In this document: one piece after another, positions 8,724-17,993 of the stretch
Position numbering within the stretch: position 1 is the first letter of the stretch
Layout: each line of letters begins with the position of its first letter
From: Desulfobacter sp.
GTDB taxonomy: Bacteria > Desulfobacterota > Desulfobacteria > Desulfobacterales > Desulfobacteraceae
Length of the DNA: 64,000 nucleotides
Assembly (NCBI GenBank): GCA_028768545.1
Contig: CP054838.1
Location: 4,709,001-4,773,000 of the forward strand
Direction: 5' to 3'
Notes under the pieces: model-generated
The model's database searches: none
What the model was told of the DNA's origin: nothing
The model's input: only the letters and a program-made list of their open reading frames with translations
Program-made: the position numbers and the translations under genes

Positions 8724-9674
8724 ATGAGAATTTATCCAAAACAGATTATGTGTGCTCTATATTTTTCAGGATTTGCACCGTTGATCCTCTCCTATGGCAA
8801 AGCCCTGGCAAGAGAGTTTGATGCACAGATCACCCTCTGCCACGTTGTTCAGGATACGGTCATGCTCTCCAGTCATGCCCAGGCTGGATTTTCCACAGAA
8901 GAAGTCACGGCCCGGCGCCTTGAAGATGCCAAACAGGCCCTTGAATCCCTTGCCTGGGAAAATGACACCAGCGCCACCATCCGAGTGTCACTGGGGCATC
9001 CGGCAGATGAAATCACCCGCCTGGCTAAAAAACATAGGATAGACCTTGTCATCGGAGCCACCCACGGGGGATCCGGGGTCAAGCGATTTCTGGTCGGATC
9101 GGTGACAGACCGGCTGGTTAAAACCCTGGAATGTCCCCTTTTGGTCCTCCACTCCCGGTCAAAAGAAAAAACAGACCGGATCAAACTGCCCTTAAAACGA
9201 ATCCTGGTAGGATGCGATTTTTCAAAAGGCTCGGGCCTGGCCTTTGACTATGCCCTGAGCCTGGCACAGGAATTTGAAGCAGAACTCCACCTGGTTCACG
9301 TGGTCAAGCCCCATATACCGCTGGCCCTGGCCGGTACAGGCCCTCTGAACCTTCCGGAAGATGATTTTCCAGAATGGGATGACCCTTTGGACAGAGAAAA
9401 AAGCCCTGAAGAAAAATCCAAAAAAAGGCTTGAGGCCCAGCTCAACCAGATGGTCCCCCAGGAGAGCCGTCATTGGTGTACCCCGGTTATAGGTCTGTGC
9501 CAGGGTGAGCCCTATAGAGAATTGATCAACTATTCCGACATCCATAAAATAGACATGATTGTTCTGGGCATTCACGGCCACAGTCTTTTGGACAAATTTC
9601 TGGTGGGCTCAACCACAGACCGGGTAATCAGCCGGGCAAACTGCCCGGTGATGGCCGTAAGGCAAACCAGATAA
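8724..9674 (+). CDS. Universal stress protein, tandem UspA domains
   Basis: A 316-aa protein of two UspA domains (about 5-145 and 160-315). Each ends with the ATP-binding signature of the family: GATHGGSGVKRFLVGSVTDR in the first and GIHGHSLLDKFLVGSTTDR in the second (G-2x-G-9x-G-S/T). The first begins KQIMCALYFSG, the second KRILVGCDFSKG. Proteins like this bind ATP in the cytoplasm and help survival of stress and stasis. The start at 8724 has GGAG at the right distance; an upstream in-frame ATG at 8685 lacks one. Confidence 0.93.
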   Translation: MRIYPKQIMCALYFSGFAPLILSYGKALAREFDAQITLCHVVQDTVMLSSHAQAGFSTEEVTARRLEDAKQALESLAWENDTSATIRVSLGHPADEITRLAKKHRIDLVIGATHGGSGVKRFLVGSVTDRLVKTLECPLLVLHSRSKEKTDRIKLPLKRILVGCDFSKGSGLAFDYALSLAQEFEAELHLVHVVKPHIPLALAGTGPLNLPEDDFPEWDDPLDREKSPEEKSKKRLEAQLNQMVPQESRHWCTPVIGLCQGEPYRELINYSDIHKIDMIVLGIHGHSLLDKFLVGSTTDRVISRANCPVMAVRQTR

Positions 9675-9818
9675 TCAGACTCACTTTGTTCACAACACCA
9701 GCCCGGGGATTAAGGCCCATAAACAAAGCAAAGATATCCTTTCTATTATGGTTCTTTTTATTTTGGAAAAATGATATAACCCCTCTTTAATTACAATATT
9801 TGCTAAGGTTAAGATACA

Positions 9819-10886
9819 ATGACATCATTTAAAGCCAATGCCCACCCCCTTCTCGTGGGCAGTCTGCCCATGACAGACTATAAGGCCGCAACAGATATGG
9901 TCATGGCACATACCCCTGAAGTGCCCTTATGGGTACAGCTTCCCCTGTTCAAGGAAGAAGGAATGATCAACCAATTCCTGCCCGGACTGCCCGGATTGAC
10001 CGAAAAAGGGGATAAATTCTATTTGGACACCCAAAAAGAAAACTTTGACCAGGAATTTCTCTCTTTTTTCGAAGATTATCTTTCCCTGTCAGAGCCCGGG
10101 ACAGACCTTGAAGGATCACGGTTTGCCTTTACCGAACAAACCGGAAAAGGATTTACAGAATTTATCCGCCAGGTGGATGGCAGCAACAGGCATTTTAATG
10201 CATTAAAAGGTCAGGTCACGGGCCCCATCACCTTTGCCACGGCACTCAAGGATGAACAGGGCAAGGATGTTTTCTACAATGACCAGCTCAGGGATGTGGT
10301 GGTCAAACAACTGGGCCTCAATGCAGGATGGCAGGCACAGACCTTTGCCAAAAGAGGTGCAACACCGATTATTTTCCTGGACGAACCCGCACTGGCCGGC
10401 ATGGGCACCTCTGCCTATATTACCATCACCCGTGAGGACGTCATTGCCTGTGTTGAAGAGATTGTGGAAATCATCCACAGGGAAAAAGGTCTTGTGGGTA
10501 TCCATGTCTGTGCCAATACTGAATGGGATATGCTGCTGGAAAGCGGGATCGACATCATCAATTTTGACGCCTTTTCCTATTTTGACAAATTCATCCTCTA
10601 TCCTGAACAGATTAAAACCTTTGTCAACCAGGGCGGGATACTGGCCATGGGTATTGTTCCCACGGAAAGGGCAGACCTCATTGCAGCCCAGACCTTAGAG
10701 GGGCTGGTCCAAATGTTTAACGATCAATTGTCTCAGCTCACTGCCCTGGGCATCGACCAACAGACCCTGATTGAACAGATTTTTATCACGCCCTCCTGCG
10801 GTACAGGATCTCTGGATCTGGATTCTGCCAAACGGGTATTGGAACTAACCCGGGATCTTTCTGCTGCCGTTAGAACTGCTTATTAG
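9819..10886 (+). CDS. Core MetE-like (methionine synthase/UROD fold) methyltransferase
   Basis: A 355-aa single-barrel protein of the MetE C-terminal/UROD superfamily. Zinc-ligand motifs of MetE can be seen: GIHVCANTEWD (His-x-Cys, about residue 230) and TPSCGTGSLD (Cys near 330). LKGQVTGPITFA and IIFLDEPALAGMG are also conserved. It lacks the N-terminal MetE duplication, as do the folate-independent 'core MetE' methionine synthases of anaerobes, which take methyl groups from corrinoid proteins. The methyl donor is not shown by the sequence. The start has AAGG upstream. It is monocistronic, with a terminator just after it. Confidence 0.75.
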   Translation: MTSFKANAHPLLVGSLPMTDYKAATDMVMAHTPEVPLWVQLPLFKEEGMINQFLPGLPGLTEKGDKFYLDTQKENFDQEFLSFFEDYLSLSEPGTDLEGSRFAFTEQTGKGFTEFIRQVDGSNRHFNALKGQVTGPITFATALKDEQGKDVFYNDQLRDVVVKQLGLNAGWQAQTFAKRGATPIIFLDEPALAGMGTSAYITITREDVIACVEEIVEIIHREKGLVGIHVCANTEWDMLLESGIDIINFDAFSYFDKFILYPEQIKTFVNQGGILAMGIVPTERADLIAAQTLEGLVQMFNDQLSQLTALGIDQQTLIEQIFITPSCGTGSLDLDSAKRVLELTRDLSAAVRTAY

Positions 10887-10898
10887 AACTGCTTGCCC

Positions 10899-10935
10899 GT
10901 CCCCCCTGAAACCCTATGGGGCTGCAGGGGGGGAC
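10899..10935. terminator. Rho-independent terminator after the MetE-like gene
   Basis: GTCCCCCCTG at 10899-10908 pairs with CAGGGGGGGAC at 10925-10935 and is followed by a T-rich stretch. It lies between convergent genes. The T-run overlaps the end of the opposite gene. Confidence 0.75.
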
Positions 10936-10939
10936 GTCT

Positions 10940-11611
10940 TTAGTCTTCTTTTTTTTTAATATTTTCAGCCAGGGCCTCACCCCGGAAATCATTGGATGAG
11001 GGGCCCATCTTTTCATGGAAATCAGGATAGGTTTTCATGAAAGATTTCAAAATTGTATCCCAGGGCAGGTCTGAAAACCGGCCATGATCCCTGACATACT
11101 CCATGTGACGGTCCCCTTTGGCATTTAAGGGATGAAATACTGAATCCTGAATACCGTCAAATTCAAGGGGAAGGACCCCAAAGGCCTTGCACAGGCCCAG
11201 GTTGAATGCCGGGGTGGCCTTGACCCATTTATCATTGAGAAAAATATCCGTATACCCGTGCCAGACAAAAAGATCGGTTCCCATTCTTTGTTTGAGCTTG
11301 TCCGTTGTCAAATGATTTTTCACATCGGCAAACCCCAGTCGAGCCGGTATGCCCTGGCTTCTGACACAGGCAGCCAAAAGAACGGCCTTGGCCACACAAT
11401 AGCCTTTTTTTTTCTCCAGGGTATAACTGGCCTTCATGGTCTTTGCCCGGGGATCAATGCTGTAGGGATCATACCGGATTTCATCCCTGACCGCATAGTA
11501 AAGGCCGATGGCTTTATCAAGATCTGTTTTGGCGTTTTGGGTATAATGGGTTGAAAAGGCTTTAATTTCAGGATGATCCGAATCAATAAAAAACGTGGGT
11601 GACATATCCAT
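10940..11611 (-). CDS. Transglutaminase-like domain protein
   Basis: A 223-aa cytoplasmic protein with a transglutaminase-like fold of the bacterial cysteine protease/transglutaminase superfamily. KKGYCVAKAVLLAACVRSQGIPARLGFADV holds the nucleophile Cys and the helix after it, and LFVWHGYTDIFLNDKWVKATPAFN holds the His. The usual Asp (as in VDPT) is replaced by ATPAFN, so the third catalytic residue is uncertain. It has no signal peptide. The substrate is unknown. It converges on the MetE-like gene and is otherwise alone. Confidence 0.8.
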   Translation of the reverse strand: MDMSPTFFIDSDHPEIKAFSTHYTQNAKTDLDKAIGLYYAVRDEIRYDPYSIDPRAKTMKASYTLEKKKGYCVAKAVLLAACVRSQGIPARLGFADVKNHLTTDKLKQRMGTDLFVWHGYTDIFLNDKWVKATPAFNLGLCKAFGVLPLEFDGIQDSVFHPLNAKGDRHMEYVRDHGRFSDLPWDTILKSFMKTYPDFHEKMGPSSNDFRGEALAENIKKKED

Positions 11612-11896
11612 CTGAATTACTCCCGCTGACCTGTAAAGTATCTGTTAGAAAGGGTCTAATCTCTTTCCTATACCTGGTGCAGGTTTGAAAATCAATATGC
11701 TTTCCTTTTTTTAACCAAGACATTGAGACACATTTGTCTGCCCAGGCCGAGACAGACTTGAAAATAATGGATACACCCCTTTAAAAAAGCTCTATGTCTC
11801 ACCCTAACCACCTGAAATAAAGAGGGCCAAACAACTGGCATGGTTTATGCTTTTTATTTTCTCTGTGTAGCGCACCTAAAGTAAAAGAGAGGACAA

Positions 11897-12574
11897 ATGA
11901 AGCCCCATGGCAGAAAAATAAAAAAACAAGTCAGGTCTATTCTTGAAAAATGTACAAGGACTGAAGCCATGGCTCAATTCAAAAAAATTCCAGATGCCCA
12001 GTTGACCGGACATTTATTTTCCCATTTCTACCATCTGGATGAGCTGATTAAATACAGAAGCGTGACCGCCATGGGAGAGCTTGCAGTGAGGATATCTGCA
12101 CACACCATGGAAAAGGCCAGGATCATACTGCGGCGGATCATGTGGAACCTGAATGATGAATCCGGCGGAATCGGCTGGGGGTCTCCAGAAGCCATGGGAG
12201 AGATTTTGAGCAAAAGCCCTCAACTCTCCAAAGAATTTAAATCCATCCTCTTTTCATACCTGGACCACCGGGGGAACCATATTGAACACGAAATGCTTCA
12301 GCGGGGTGTTCTCTGGGGCATCGGCACTTATCTACAGGCGTTCCCCCAAGACCTGACCCGGACCACAGCCCAGCAGATAATGGCCCACCTTGACTCCCCG
12401 GACCCGGTAAGGCGGGGGTTTGCCCTTCGGGCCCTGTTAAATGCAGGCAGCCTTGACCAGAAGAGGATGCCGCCCCATATTAAGACCGACAATCACCCCA
12501 TTGATATATATACGGGATGGGACCTTGTTCACATCCCAATATCAAAACTGGCCTTGCCTGGGCACAAGGCATAA
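11897..12574 (+). CDS. DVU0298-type HEAT-repeat protein
   Basis: A 225-aa soluble all-helical protein with HEAT/PBS-lyase-like repeats (YRSVTAMGELAVRISAH, RGVLWGIGTYLQAFPQ, PVRRGFALRALLNAG). It matches my memory of the DVU0298 family, widespread in sulfate reducers and of unknown function. WNLNDESGGIGWGSPEAMGE in the middle is a family hallmark. It starts after GAGAGGAC. It heads a possible unit with the two small genes downstream, about 100 bases away. Confidence 0.75.
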   Translation: MKPHGRKIKKQVRSILEKCTRTEAMAQFKKIPDAQLTGHLFSHFYHLDELIKYRSVTAMGELAVRISAHTMEKARIILRRIMWNLNDESGGIGWGSPEAMGEILSKSPQLSKEFKSILFSYLDHRGNHIEHEMLQRGVLWGIGTYLQAFPQDLTRTTAQQIMAHLDSPDPVRRGFALRALLNAGSLDQKRMPPHIKTDNHPIDIYTGWDLVHIPISKLALPGHKA

Positions 12575-12675
12575 TTTTTACCAAATCCTAAGAGGCTGGC
12601 ATATGATATTGAATATTGTTCATCTTCACATAAATTATATACCGCCTTGCCGGACTCATTCGTGGGAGATTAACC

Positions 12676-12906
12676 GTGCTTGAAAAAAAATGTGACAAAA
12701 ATATCGCCCATACCATTAAACTGGCCCGTGAAATGATTGAGCTGGCCCAAAAAGGGTATGAGCAGCAGGAAGACCCCGGGTGCGGTGTGCTTTACGGAAT
12801 TCTGTTAGATTCCGGATACCGGATTCTGGATTTAGCCCAAAAAGAGAAACATGCCCACGTGCAAAAAGGCTGGTGGGATGAGTCCATTCACAAGGAGGTC
12901 CTATGA
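12676..12906 (+). CDS. Small hypothetical protein upstream of a ferredoxin
   Basis: A 76-aa helical protein (AHTIKLAREMIELAQKGYEQQ, then a Cys-containing GCGVLYGILLDSGYRILDLA, ending WWDESIHKEVL). Its TGA overlaps the ATG of the following ferredoxin gene (ATGA), so the two are translationally coupled and probably work together. Similar small partners accompany single-cluster ferredoxins in sulfate reducers. I assign no function. Confidence 0.7.
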   Translation: MLEKKCDKNIAHTIKLAREMIELAQKGYEQQEDPGCGVLYGILLDSGYRILDLAQKEKHAHVQKGWWDESIHKEVL

Positions 12907-13088
12907 AAATCCCTGTCATTGATCTTGGTGATTGTATTCTCTGCGAGGTCTGTGTTGATGTGGCCCCCCATGCCTTTCAAATCAACGATGCCGGGTTTGT
13001 GGAAGTCCTTCCCCTAAAAGACTATGGGGATTCAGATATTATTGAAGCGGTAAAAAACTGCCCCAAAGACTGTATCTCCTGGGAATAA
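12903..13088 (+). CDS. Single-cluster [4Fe-4S] ferredoxin
   Basis: A 61-aa ferredoxin with CILCEVC (Cys11, Cys14, Cys17) and NCPKDC (Cys53, plus Cys57). These give four ligands for one [4Fe-4S] cluster; the position of the fourth Cys in a two-cluster motif is Ala. It carries electrons between cytoplasmic redox enzymes. GGAGG lies inside the end of the preceding gene, with which it overlaps by four bases. Confidence 0.9.
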   Translation: MKIPVIDLGDCILCEVCVDVAPHAFQINDAGFVEVLPLKDYGDSDIIEAVKNCPKDCISWE

Positions 13089-13237
13089 CCCCTGTCAATG
13101 CCTCCGGCTCCCGGCATTGGCATCTTCCCCTTTTTTTAAAATTTCTTAAAAAACCATTGCACCTGATACACAAATGTGTCAATTACAGGGCCAGGCTATA
13201 GAATCGGCGTGACACTTATAATACAGAGACAGTCAAA

Positions 13238-14629
13238 ATGAAAAATCCGACCCTTTCCCTGCTGGACCGCGACAACCTCAACCTGGTGCTGGACCATCTC
13301 AAGATCGGCATCATCGCCCATACCCCGAAACGTATCATCACGGTATTCAACAAAGAAGCTGAAAAAATAACCGGTTATACCAAAGAAGAGGTCATTGGCC
13401 AGGATTGCCATCTTGTGTTTAGTGCCCCTTTTTGCGGCAAAAAATGTTCCTTTTGCGACGATTCTCCCGCCTTTAATGTGGAAACAAAAGAATATCCCGT
13501 CACCATGATTACCAAATCCGGGGAGACCCGCCATCTGGAAATGACCGTGACGGCCATCATTGACAACACCAATGTTTTCAAAGGCGTTATTGCCGCATTT
13601 AAAGACCTTACCGACTCCATCCGCCTTTCCTTAAAAGCGGAAAACCTGTCTAATTTTGCCGGTATCATCGGCAAAGATAAAGCCATGCAGGATATCTTCA
13701 GCCAGATCCGGGATGTGGCCTTGTACAATTATCCCGTACATGTCTCAGGAGAAACCGGAACCGGAAAGGAACGAGTGGCCTATGCCATCCATGATATTTC
13801 CGCCTTTGGCAACGGCGCATTTGTTCCGGTGAACTGCGGTGCCATTCCCGAAGGCATTGTGGAAAGCGAACTTTTCGGTCATGTCAAAGGGGCGTTTTCA
13901 GGGGCGGTAAAGGAAAGAAAAGGGCGGTTTGAACTGGCCCACAAAGGCACCTTGTTTCTGGACGAGGTGGCCGAACTCCCCTTGAAAACCCAAGTCAAGC
14001 TGCTCCGTTTTCTCCAGGAAGGATCCTTTGAAAAAGTGGGCGGAGAAAAAAAGGTCTCCGTAAAGGTCAGAATCATTTCAGCCACCAACAAGAATTTAAA
14101 GCAGGAGGTGGCTGCCGGCCGGTTCAGGGAAGATCTCTTCTACCGCCTCAATGTCATTCCCATCCATTTACCTCCCTTGAGAGAGAGAAAAAGCGATATT
14201 CCCCTGTTGGCGGCCCATTTCTTAAAAGAAGCGGAATTGGAAAGTCTTCATCCCGTCCCAACCCTGGCCGATGAAACCATGGCCCTGATGATGGACCACC
14301 ACTGGCCCGGCAATGTCAGGGAGCTTAAAAACGTTATCCAGTTTTCCGTGGTCCGATCCAAAGGCAAGACCATCACCCCCAAAGACCTGCCCATGGAGCT
14401 GAACGTTGAGGTGAAACCTGGAAAAGATCCCCTGTTTTCCCCGGATCCCGAGCCGACAAAAACGCCCATAGTCCGGGGAAAACTCAGTGAGGCCTCTGTC
14501 CGGGCAGCCCTGACCAGAACCGGAGGCAACAAGTCCAAGGCCGCCAGGGTCCTTGGGGTGGGCCGGGCGACCCTGTACCGGTTTTTGGCCCAAAACGAAT
14601 CAATCAAAACCTTTTCCAACGAAATTTAA
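13238..14629 (+). CDS. Sigma-54-dependent transcriptional activator with PAS domain
   Basis: A 463-aa enhancer-binding protein. A PAS sensor (about 15-135) contains a Cys-rich loop (FCGKKCSFCDD, residues 65-75) that could bind metal or sense redox. The AAA+ domain has Walker A GETGTGKE (171-178), ESELFGHVKGAFSGA with the sigma-54 contact loop (GAFSGA, 218-223), and Walker B GTLFLDEV (237-244). A Fis-type helix-turn-helix ends it (GGNKSKAARVLGVGRATLYRFL). There is no receiver domain, so the PAS domain supplies the signal. The target genes are not evident; no clear -24/-12 element was found beside it. An ACACA-AA-TGTGT inverted repeat lies about 60 bases upstream. Confidence 0.92.
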   Translation: MKNPTLSLLDRDNLNLVLDHLKIGIIAHTPKRIITVFNKEAEKITGYTKEEVIGQDCHLVFSAPFCGKKCSFCDDSPAFNVETKEYPVTMITKSGETRHLEMTVTAIIDNTNVFKGVIAAFKDLTDSIRLSLKAENLSNFAGIIGKDKAMQDIFSQIRDVALYNYPVHVSGETGTGKERVAYAIHDISAFGNGAFVPVNCGAIPEGIVESELFGHVKGAFSGAVKERKGRFELAHKGTLFLDEVAELPLKTQVKLLRFLQEGSFEKVGGEKKVSVKVRIISATNKNLKQEVAAGRFREDLFYRLNVIPIHLPPLRERKSDIPLLAAHFLKEAELESLHPVPTLADETMALMMDHHWPGNVRELKNVIQFSVVRSKGKTITPKDLPMELNVEVKPGKDPLFSPDPEPTKTPIVRGKLSEASVRAALTRTGGNKSKAARVLGVGRATLYRFLAQNESIKTFSNEI

Positions 14630-14696
14630 CCCAGACGGATCTATTTGCCAAACCAGGCTTGTACATGGAACAGCCCTGGTATTCAATCCATTTGCT

Positions 14697-17291
14697 TTAA
14701 TCTGATCTTAAAGGCATCAGAGTCAAATGATTTTTTTGGGGATCCAAGGTAAACCTGGCCTGGTCGCCGTCCAGGTAGTCACCTTTGAGGATGGCCATGG
14801 ACAACGGATTTTCAATTTCCTGCTGAATTACCCGCTTCAGGGGACGGGCCCCGAATCCCGGGTCATATCCCTTTTGGGCCAAAAATTTAATGGCAGATGC
14901 ATCCAGGTGAACCCCCAGGTTCCGGGCGGCCAGACGCTGGTTTAAAACAGCGATCTGAATGCCGGCAATCTCCATGAGATTATCAAGGCTCAGGGCATGG
15001 AAGGAGATAATCTCATCAATCCGGTTTAAAAACTCAGGCCGGAACGCCGCCTTCAGGACCTTGGCCACATCCTCATCCACCCCAGGGTCATGATTTGCGC
15101 CTGCATCCAACAGCAGTCTTGAGCCCAGATTCGAGGTCATGATGATGATGGTATTTTTAAAATCTACTGTCCGGCCATGGCCGTCGGTCATCCTCCCCTC
15201 GTCAAGGACCTGGAGCAGAATATTAAATATATCGGGATGGGCCTTTTCAATCTCGTCAAATAAAATCACGGAATAGGGTCTGCGCCGGACCGCCTCGGTC
15301 AGGTACCCGCCGTCATCATACCCCACATACCCGGGAGGAGTGCCGATGAGCCGGGCCGCACTGTGCTTTTCCATGTATTCGGACATATCCACGCGGACCA
15401 TGGCCTCGGCAGAATCAAACATAAACTCTGCCAAGGACTTGGCAAGCTCTGTTTTGCCCACCCCGGTGGGCCCCATAAAGATAAAGGTGCCTATGGGCCG
15501 GTCTTCGGGCTGGAGCCCTGACCGGGCCCGGCGAACGGCATTGGAGACTGCGTCAATGGCCTTTGCCTGGCCAATGACCCGTTTTTGGATATAAGATTCC
15601 ATTTCCACCAGCTTTTCTTTTTCACCCTGCAGCATCCTGGATACGGGAATTCCTGTCCAGTTTGCCACCACATCAGCAATATCGGTCTCATCCACATCCT
15701 CTTTGAGCATCTGCCGGGTCTCCTGCAAAGCGGCAAGCCCTTTTTTCTTGTCTTCCAGGGCCTGGTTCAACTCTGCCAGAGCCTCATAACGGATCTGGGC
15801 CACTTTTTCCAGATCCCCCTGGCGCTCTGCTAGCTGGGCCTGGGTCTGGAGCCGGTCAATCTCTTCCCGGATCCCTGAAATTTCCTGGATCAGGGATTTT
15901 TCACTCTCCCAGTGAAGCTTTAAAGGCCGAATTTGCTCTTCCAAATCCGCCATCTGCTGTTCTAAAAGCCCAAGGCGTTCTCTGGATGCAGCATCCTTTT
16001 CCTTGATCAAGGCCTGGCGCTCAATCTTGGCCTGGGTAATTTTGCGCTGGATCTCGTCAATGGCCCTTGGCATGGAATCAATTTCTATTCTCAGCCTGGA
16101 GGCGCATTCATCCACAAGATCAATGGCCTTGTCCGGTAAAAACCGGTCTGAGATATACCTATTGGACAGGGTGGCGGCAGCCACAATGGCAGAATCCTTG
16201 ATACGGATCCCGTGGTGAACCTCATATTTTTCCTTGAGTCCCCGTAAAATGGAAACCGTATCTTCCACAGAGGGCTCTCTGGCATACACCTGCTGAAACC
16301 GCCTTTCCAGGGCGGGATCTTTTTCAATATATTTGCGGTATTCATCCAAAGTGGTGGCCCCCACACAGCGCAGACTGCCCCGGGCCAGGGCCGGCTTGAG
16401 CATGTTTGAAGCATCCACAGATCCCTGGGCTGCCCCGGCACCCACCACCGTATGAAGCTCGTCAATGAATAAAACAATCTCCCCCTGGGCGGATTCCACC
16501 TCCTTGAGAACCGCCTTTAACCGGTCTTCAAACTCCCCTCTGAACTTGGCCCCGGCCAGGAGCGCCCCCATATCCAGGGCCACCACCCGCCTGTTTTTAA
16601 GGGCGTCAGAGACATCTCCTTCCACAATCCTCTGGGCCAGGCCTTCCACGATGGCGGTCTTGCCCACGCCGGGCTCTCCCATGAGCACCGGGTTATTCTT
16701 CCTGCGGCGGGAAAGAACCTGGACGATCCGCCGGATCTCTTCATCCCGGCCGATCACCGGATCCAGCTTGCCCCTCCGGGCAAGGTCGGTCAAATCCCGG
16801 CCGAATTTTTCCAGGGCCTGGTATTTTTCCTCGGGATTCGGGTCAGTCACCTGCTGGCTGCCCCTGATATCTTTGAGCACGGCCAAAATGGCCTCCCGGG
16901 TGATGCCGGAGCGATTTAAAAGCTCACCCGCCGTCCCCTTTGTCCGTGCCAGACTGATCAAAATATGTTCCAGGCTCACATATAGATCTTTCATCTTTGA
17001 GGCTTCTTTAAAGGCAAGATCAATCACCTTGCGGCTCTCTTTGGAAAGATAGGGATCTGCATTTCCAGGGACCTTGACCATCTTGTCAAAGGCCTGGTTC
17101 AACTCCTGAACCAGTCCCTGGGGACTGACCCCGATCTTGTTAAAAATTGAAATGGCCATGCCGTCGGGATCCTTTAGGGCCGCCCCTAAAAAATGAACCG
17201 GTTCAATGGCCTGGTGACCCCGTTCCTGGGCAAGGGTCTGGGCCTGGTGAAGCATTTCCTGGGACTTGATTGTTAATTTGTCAAAGTTCAT
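14697..17291 (-). CDS. clpB: ATP-dependent disaggregase ClpB
   Basis: An 864-aa Hsp100 chaperone that pulls polypeptides out of aggregates with DnaK. It has the N-domain with two Clp repeats (1-145), AAA-1 with Walker A GEPGVGKT (about 205), the long middle coiled coil typical of ClpB (about 400-530), and AAA-2 with GPTGVGKTELAK (about 605) and the sensor NRIDEIISFHAL. It has no ClpP-binding tripeptide loop, as expected for ClpB. The start follows GGAGG. The 300-base divergent region shared with the XRE gene holds a TATAAT at about 17356 on the minus strand, but I could not place a confident -35 box. Confidence 0.97.
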   Translation of the reverse strand: MNFDKLTIKSQEMLHQAQTLAQERGHQAIEPVHFLGAALKDPDGMAISIFNKIGVSPQGLVQELNQAFDKMVKVPGNADPYLSKESRKVIDLAFKEASKMKDLYVSLEHILISLARTKGTAGELLNRSGITREAILAVLKDIRGSQQVTDPNPEEKYQALEKFGRDLTDLARRGKLDPVIGRDEEIRRIVQVLSRRRKNNPVLMGEPGVGKTAIVEGLAQRIVEGDVSDALKNRRVVALDMGALLAGAKFRGEFEDRLKAVLKEVESAQGEIVLFIDELHTVVGAGAAQGSVDASNMLKPALARGSLRCVGATTLDEYRKYIEKDPALERRFQQVYAREPSVEDTVSILRGLKEKYEVHHGIRIKDSAIVAAATLSNRYISDRFLPDKAIDLVDECASRLRIEIDSMPRAIDEIQRKITQAKIERQALIKEKDAASRERLGLLEQQMADLEEQIRPLKLHWESEKSLIQEISGIREEIDRLQTQAQLAERQGDLEKVAQIRYEALAELNQALEDKKKGLAALQETRQMLKEDVDETDIADVVANWTGIPVSRMLQGEKEKLVEMESYIQKRVIGQAKAIDAVSNAVRRARSGLQPEDRPIGTFIFMGPTGVGKTELAKSLAEFMFDSAEAMVRVDMSEYMEKHSAARLIGTPPGYVGYDDGGYLTEAVRRRPYSVILFDEIEKAHPDIFNILLQVLDEGRMTDGHGRTVDFKNTIIIMTSNLGSRLLLDAGANHDPGVDEDVAKVLKAAFRPEFLNRIDEIISFHALSLDNLMEIAGIQIAVLNQRLAARNLGVHLDASAIKFLAQKGYDPGFGARPLKRVIQQEIENPLSMAILKGDYLDGDQARFTLDPQKNHLTLMPLRSD

Positions 17292-17588
17292 GTATTACCT
17301 CCAATTCTATTCTTCATTACTTTTCACACTTACAGCCAATAAAGTAATGCAGTTTTATTATAGGTCAATATCTTAATTTTTATGATAAAATTCTGGCCTG
17401 ATTTTTCCACCGACACTTGTCTGCATCGCTACAATTGCCGGGATGAACCGGCCCTTTAAAAATAAAATCTTCCCCCCAGGTTTCATGGACAAAATATTAT
17501 AAACATTTCCTTGGGCCGCGTTGACAACTCCCACCCTGTGGTATATTTTAAGACAGGATCAAATACCCATAATATATCGGGAACATTC

Positions 17589-17993
17589 ATGGACAGTCTG
17601 AATTTTAAAACAATGAGATCAAGACTTGGTAAAACCCAAAAAGAGCTGGCACAGCTTTTGGGAATTTCCATCAAAGCCGTCCACAGCTATGAACAAGGGT
17701 GGCGCAAAATCCCCCACCATGTGGAGCGGCAACTTTTATTCCTTTTATCCCGGATCATTCATCCCCTAAAGGGCAATAAAAAATGCTGGGATATTCTCAA
17801 CTGCCCAGAAGAAATCCAAAAAAACTGTCCGGCCAAAGAATTTCAGTCCGGAGACCTGTGCTGGTTTATCAACGGCACCCGATGCAGCGGCAAGGTTCAC
17901 GGATCCTGGGAAGACAAGATGGAAGAATGTAGAACCTGCAAGGTTTTTTTAAACTTTTTTAAAACAGAACAAGGAATATTAATTGATGAATAA
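17589..17993 (+). CDS. XRE-family regulator with Cys-rich C-terminal domain
   Basis: A 134-aa protein. An N-terminal Cro/C1-type helix-turn-helix (LGKTQKELAQLLGISIKAVHSYEQG) is followed by a domain with at least seven cysteines (KKCWDILNCPEE, KNCPAKEF, DLCWF, TRCSGK, ECRTCKVF) resembling the 'two-CW' Cys-rich domains of anaerobes. Its 3' end overlaps the cysE start by eight bases, so it is cotranslated with the cysteine-synthesis genes. A role in controlling them in response to thiols, metal or redox is inference. I chose ATG 17589 because the upstream in-frame extension is low-complexity and precedes the HTH. Confidence 0.8.
   Translation: MDSLNFKTMRSRLGKTQKELAQLLGISIKAVHSYEQGWRKIPHHVERQLLFLLSRIIHPLKGNKKCWDILNCPEEIQKNCPAKEFQSGDLCWFINGTRCSGKVHGSWEDKMEECRTCKVFLNFFKTEQGILIDE

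Noticed and set aside
11726..11742. GACACATTTGTCT near 11728, similar to GACACATATGTCT near 61646 and an ACACA/TGTGT repeat near 13170
   Set aside because: Three loosely alike short palindromes in 64 kb are expected by chance; spacing and neighbours do not suggest a shared regulon.
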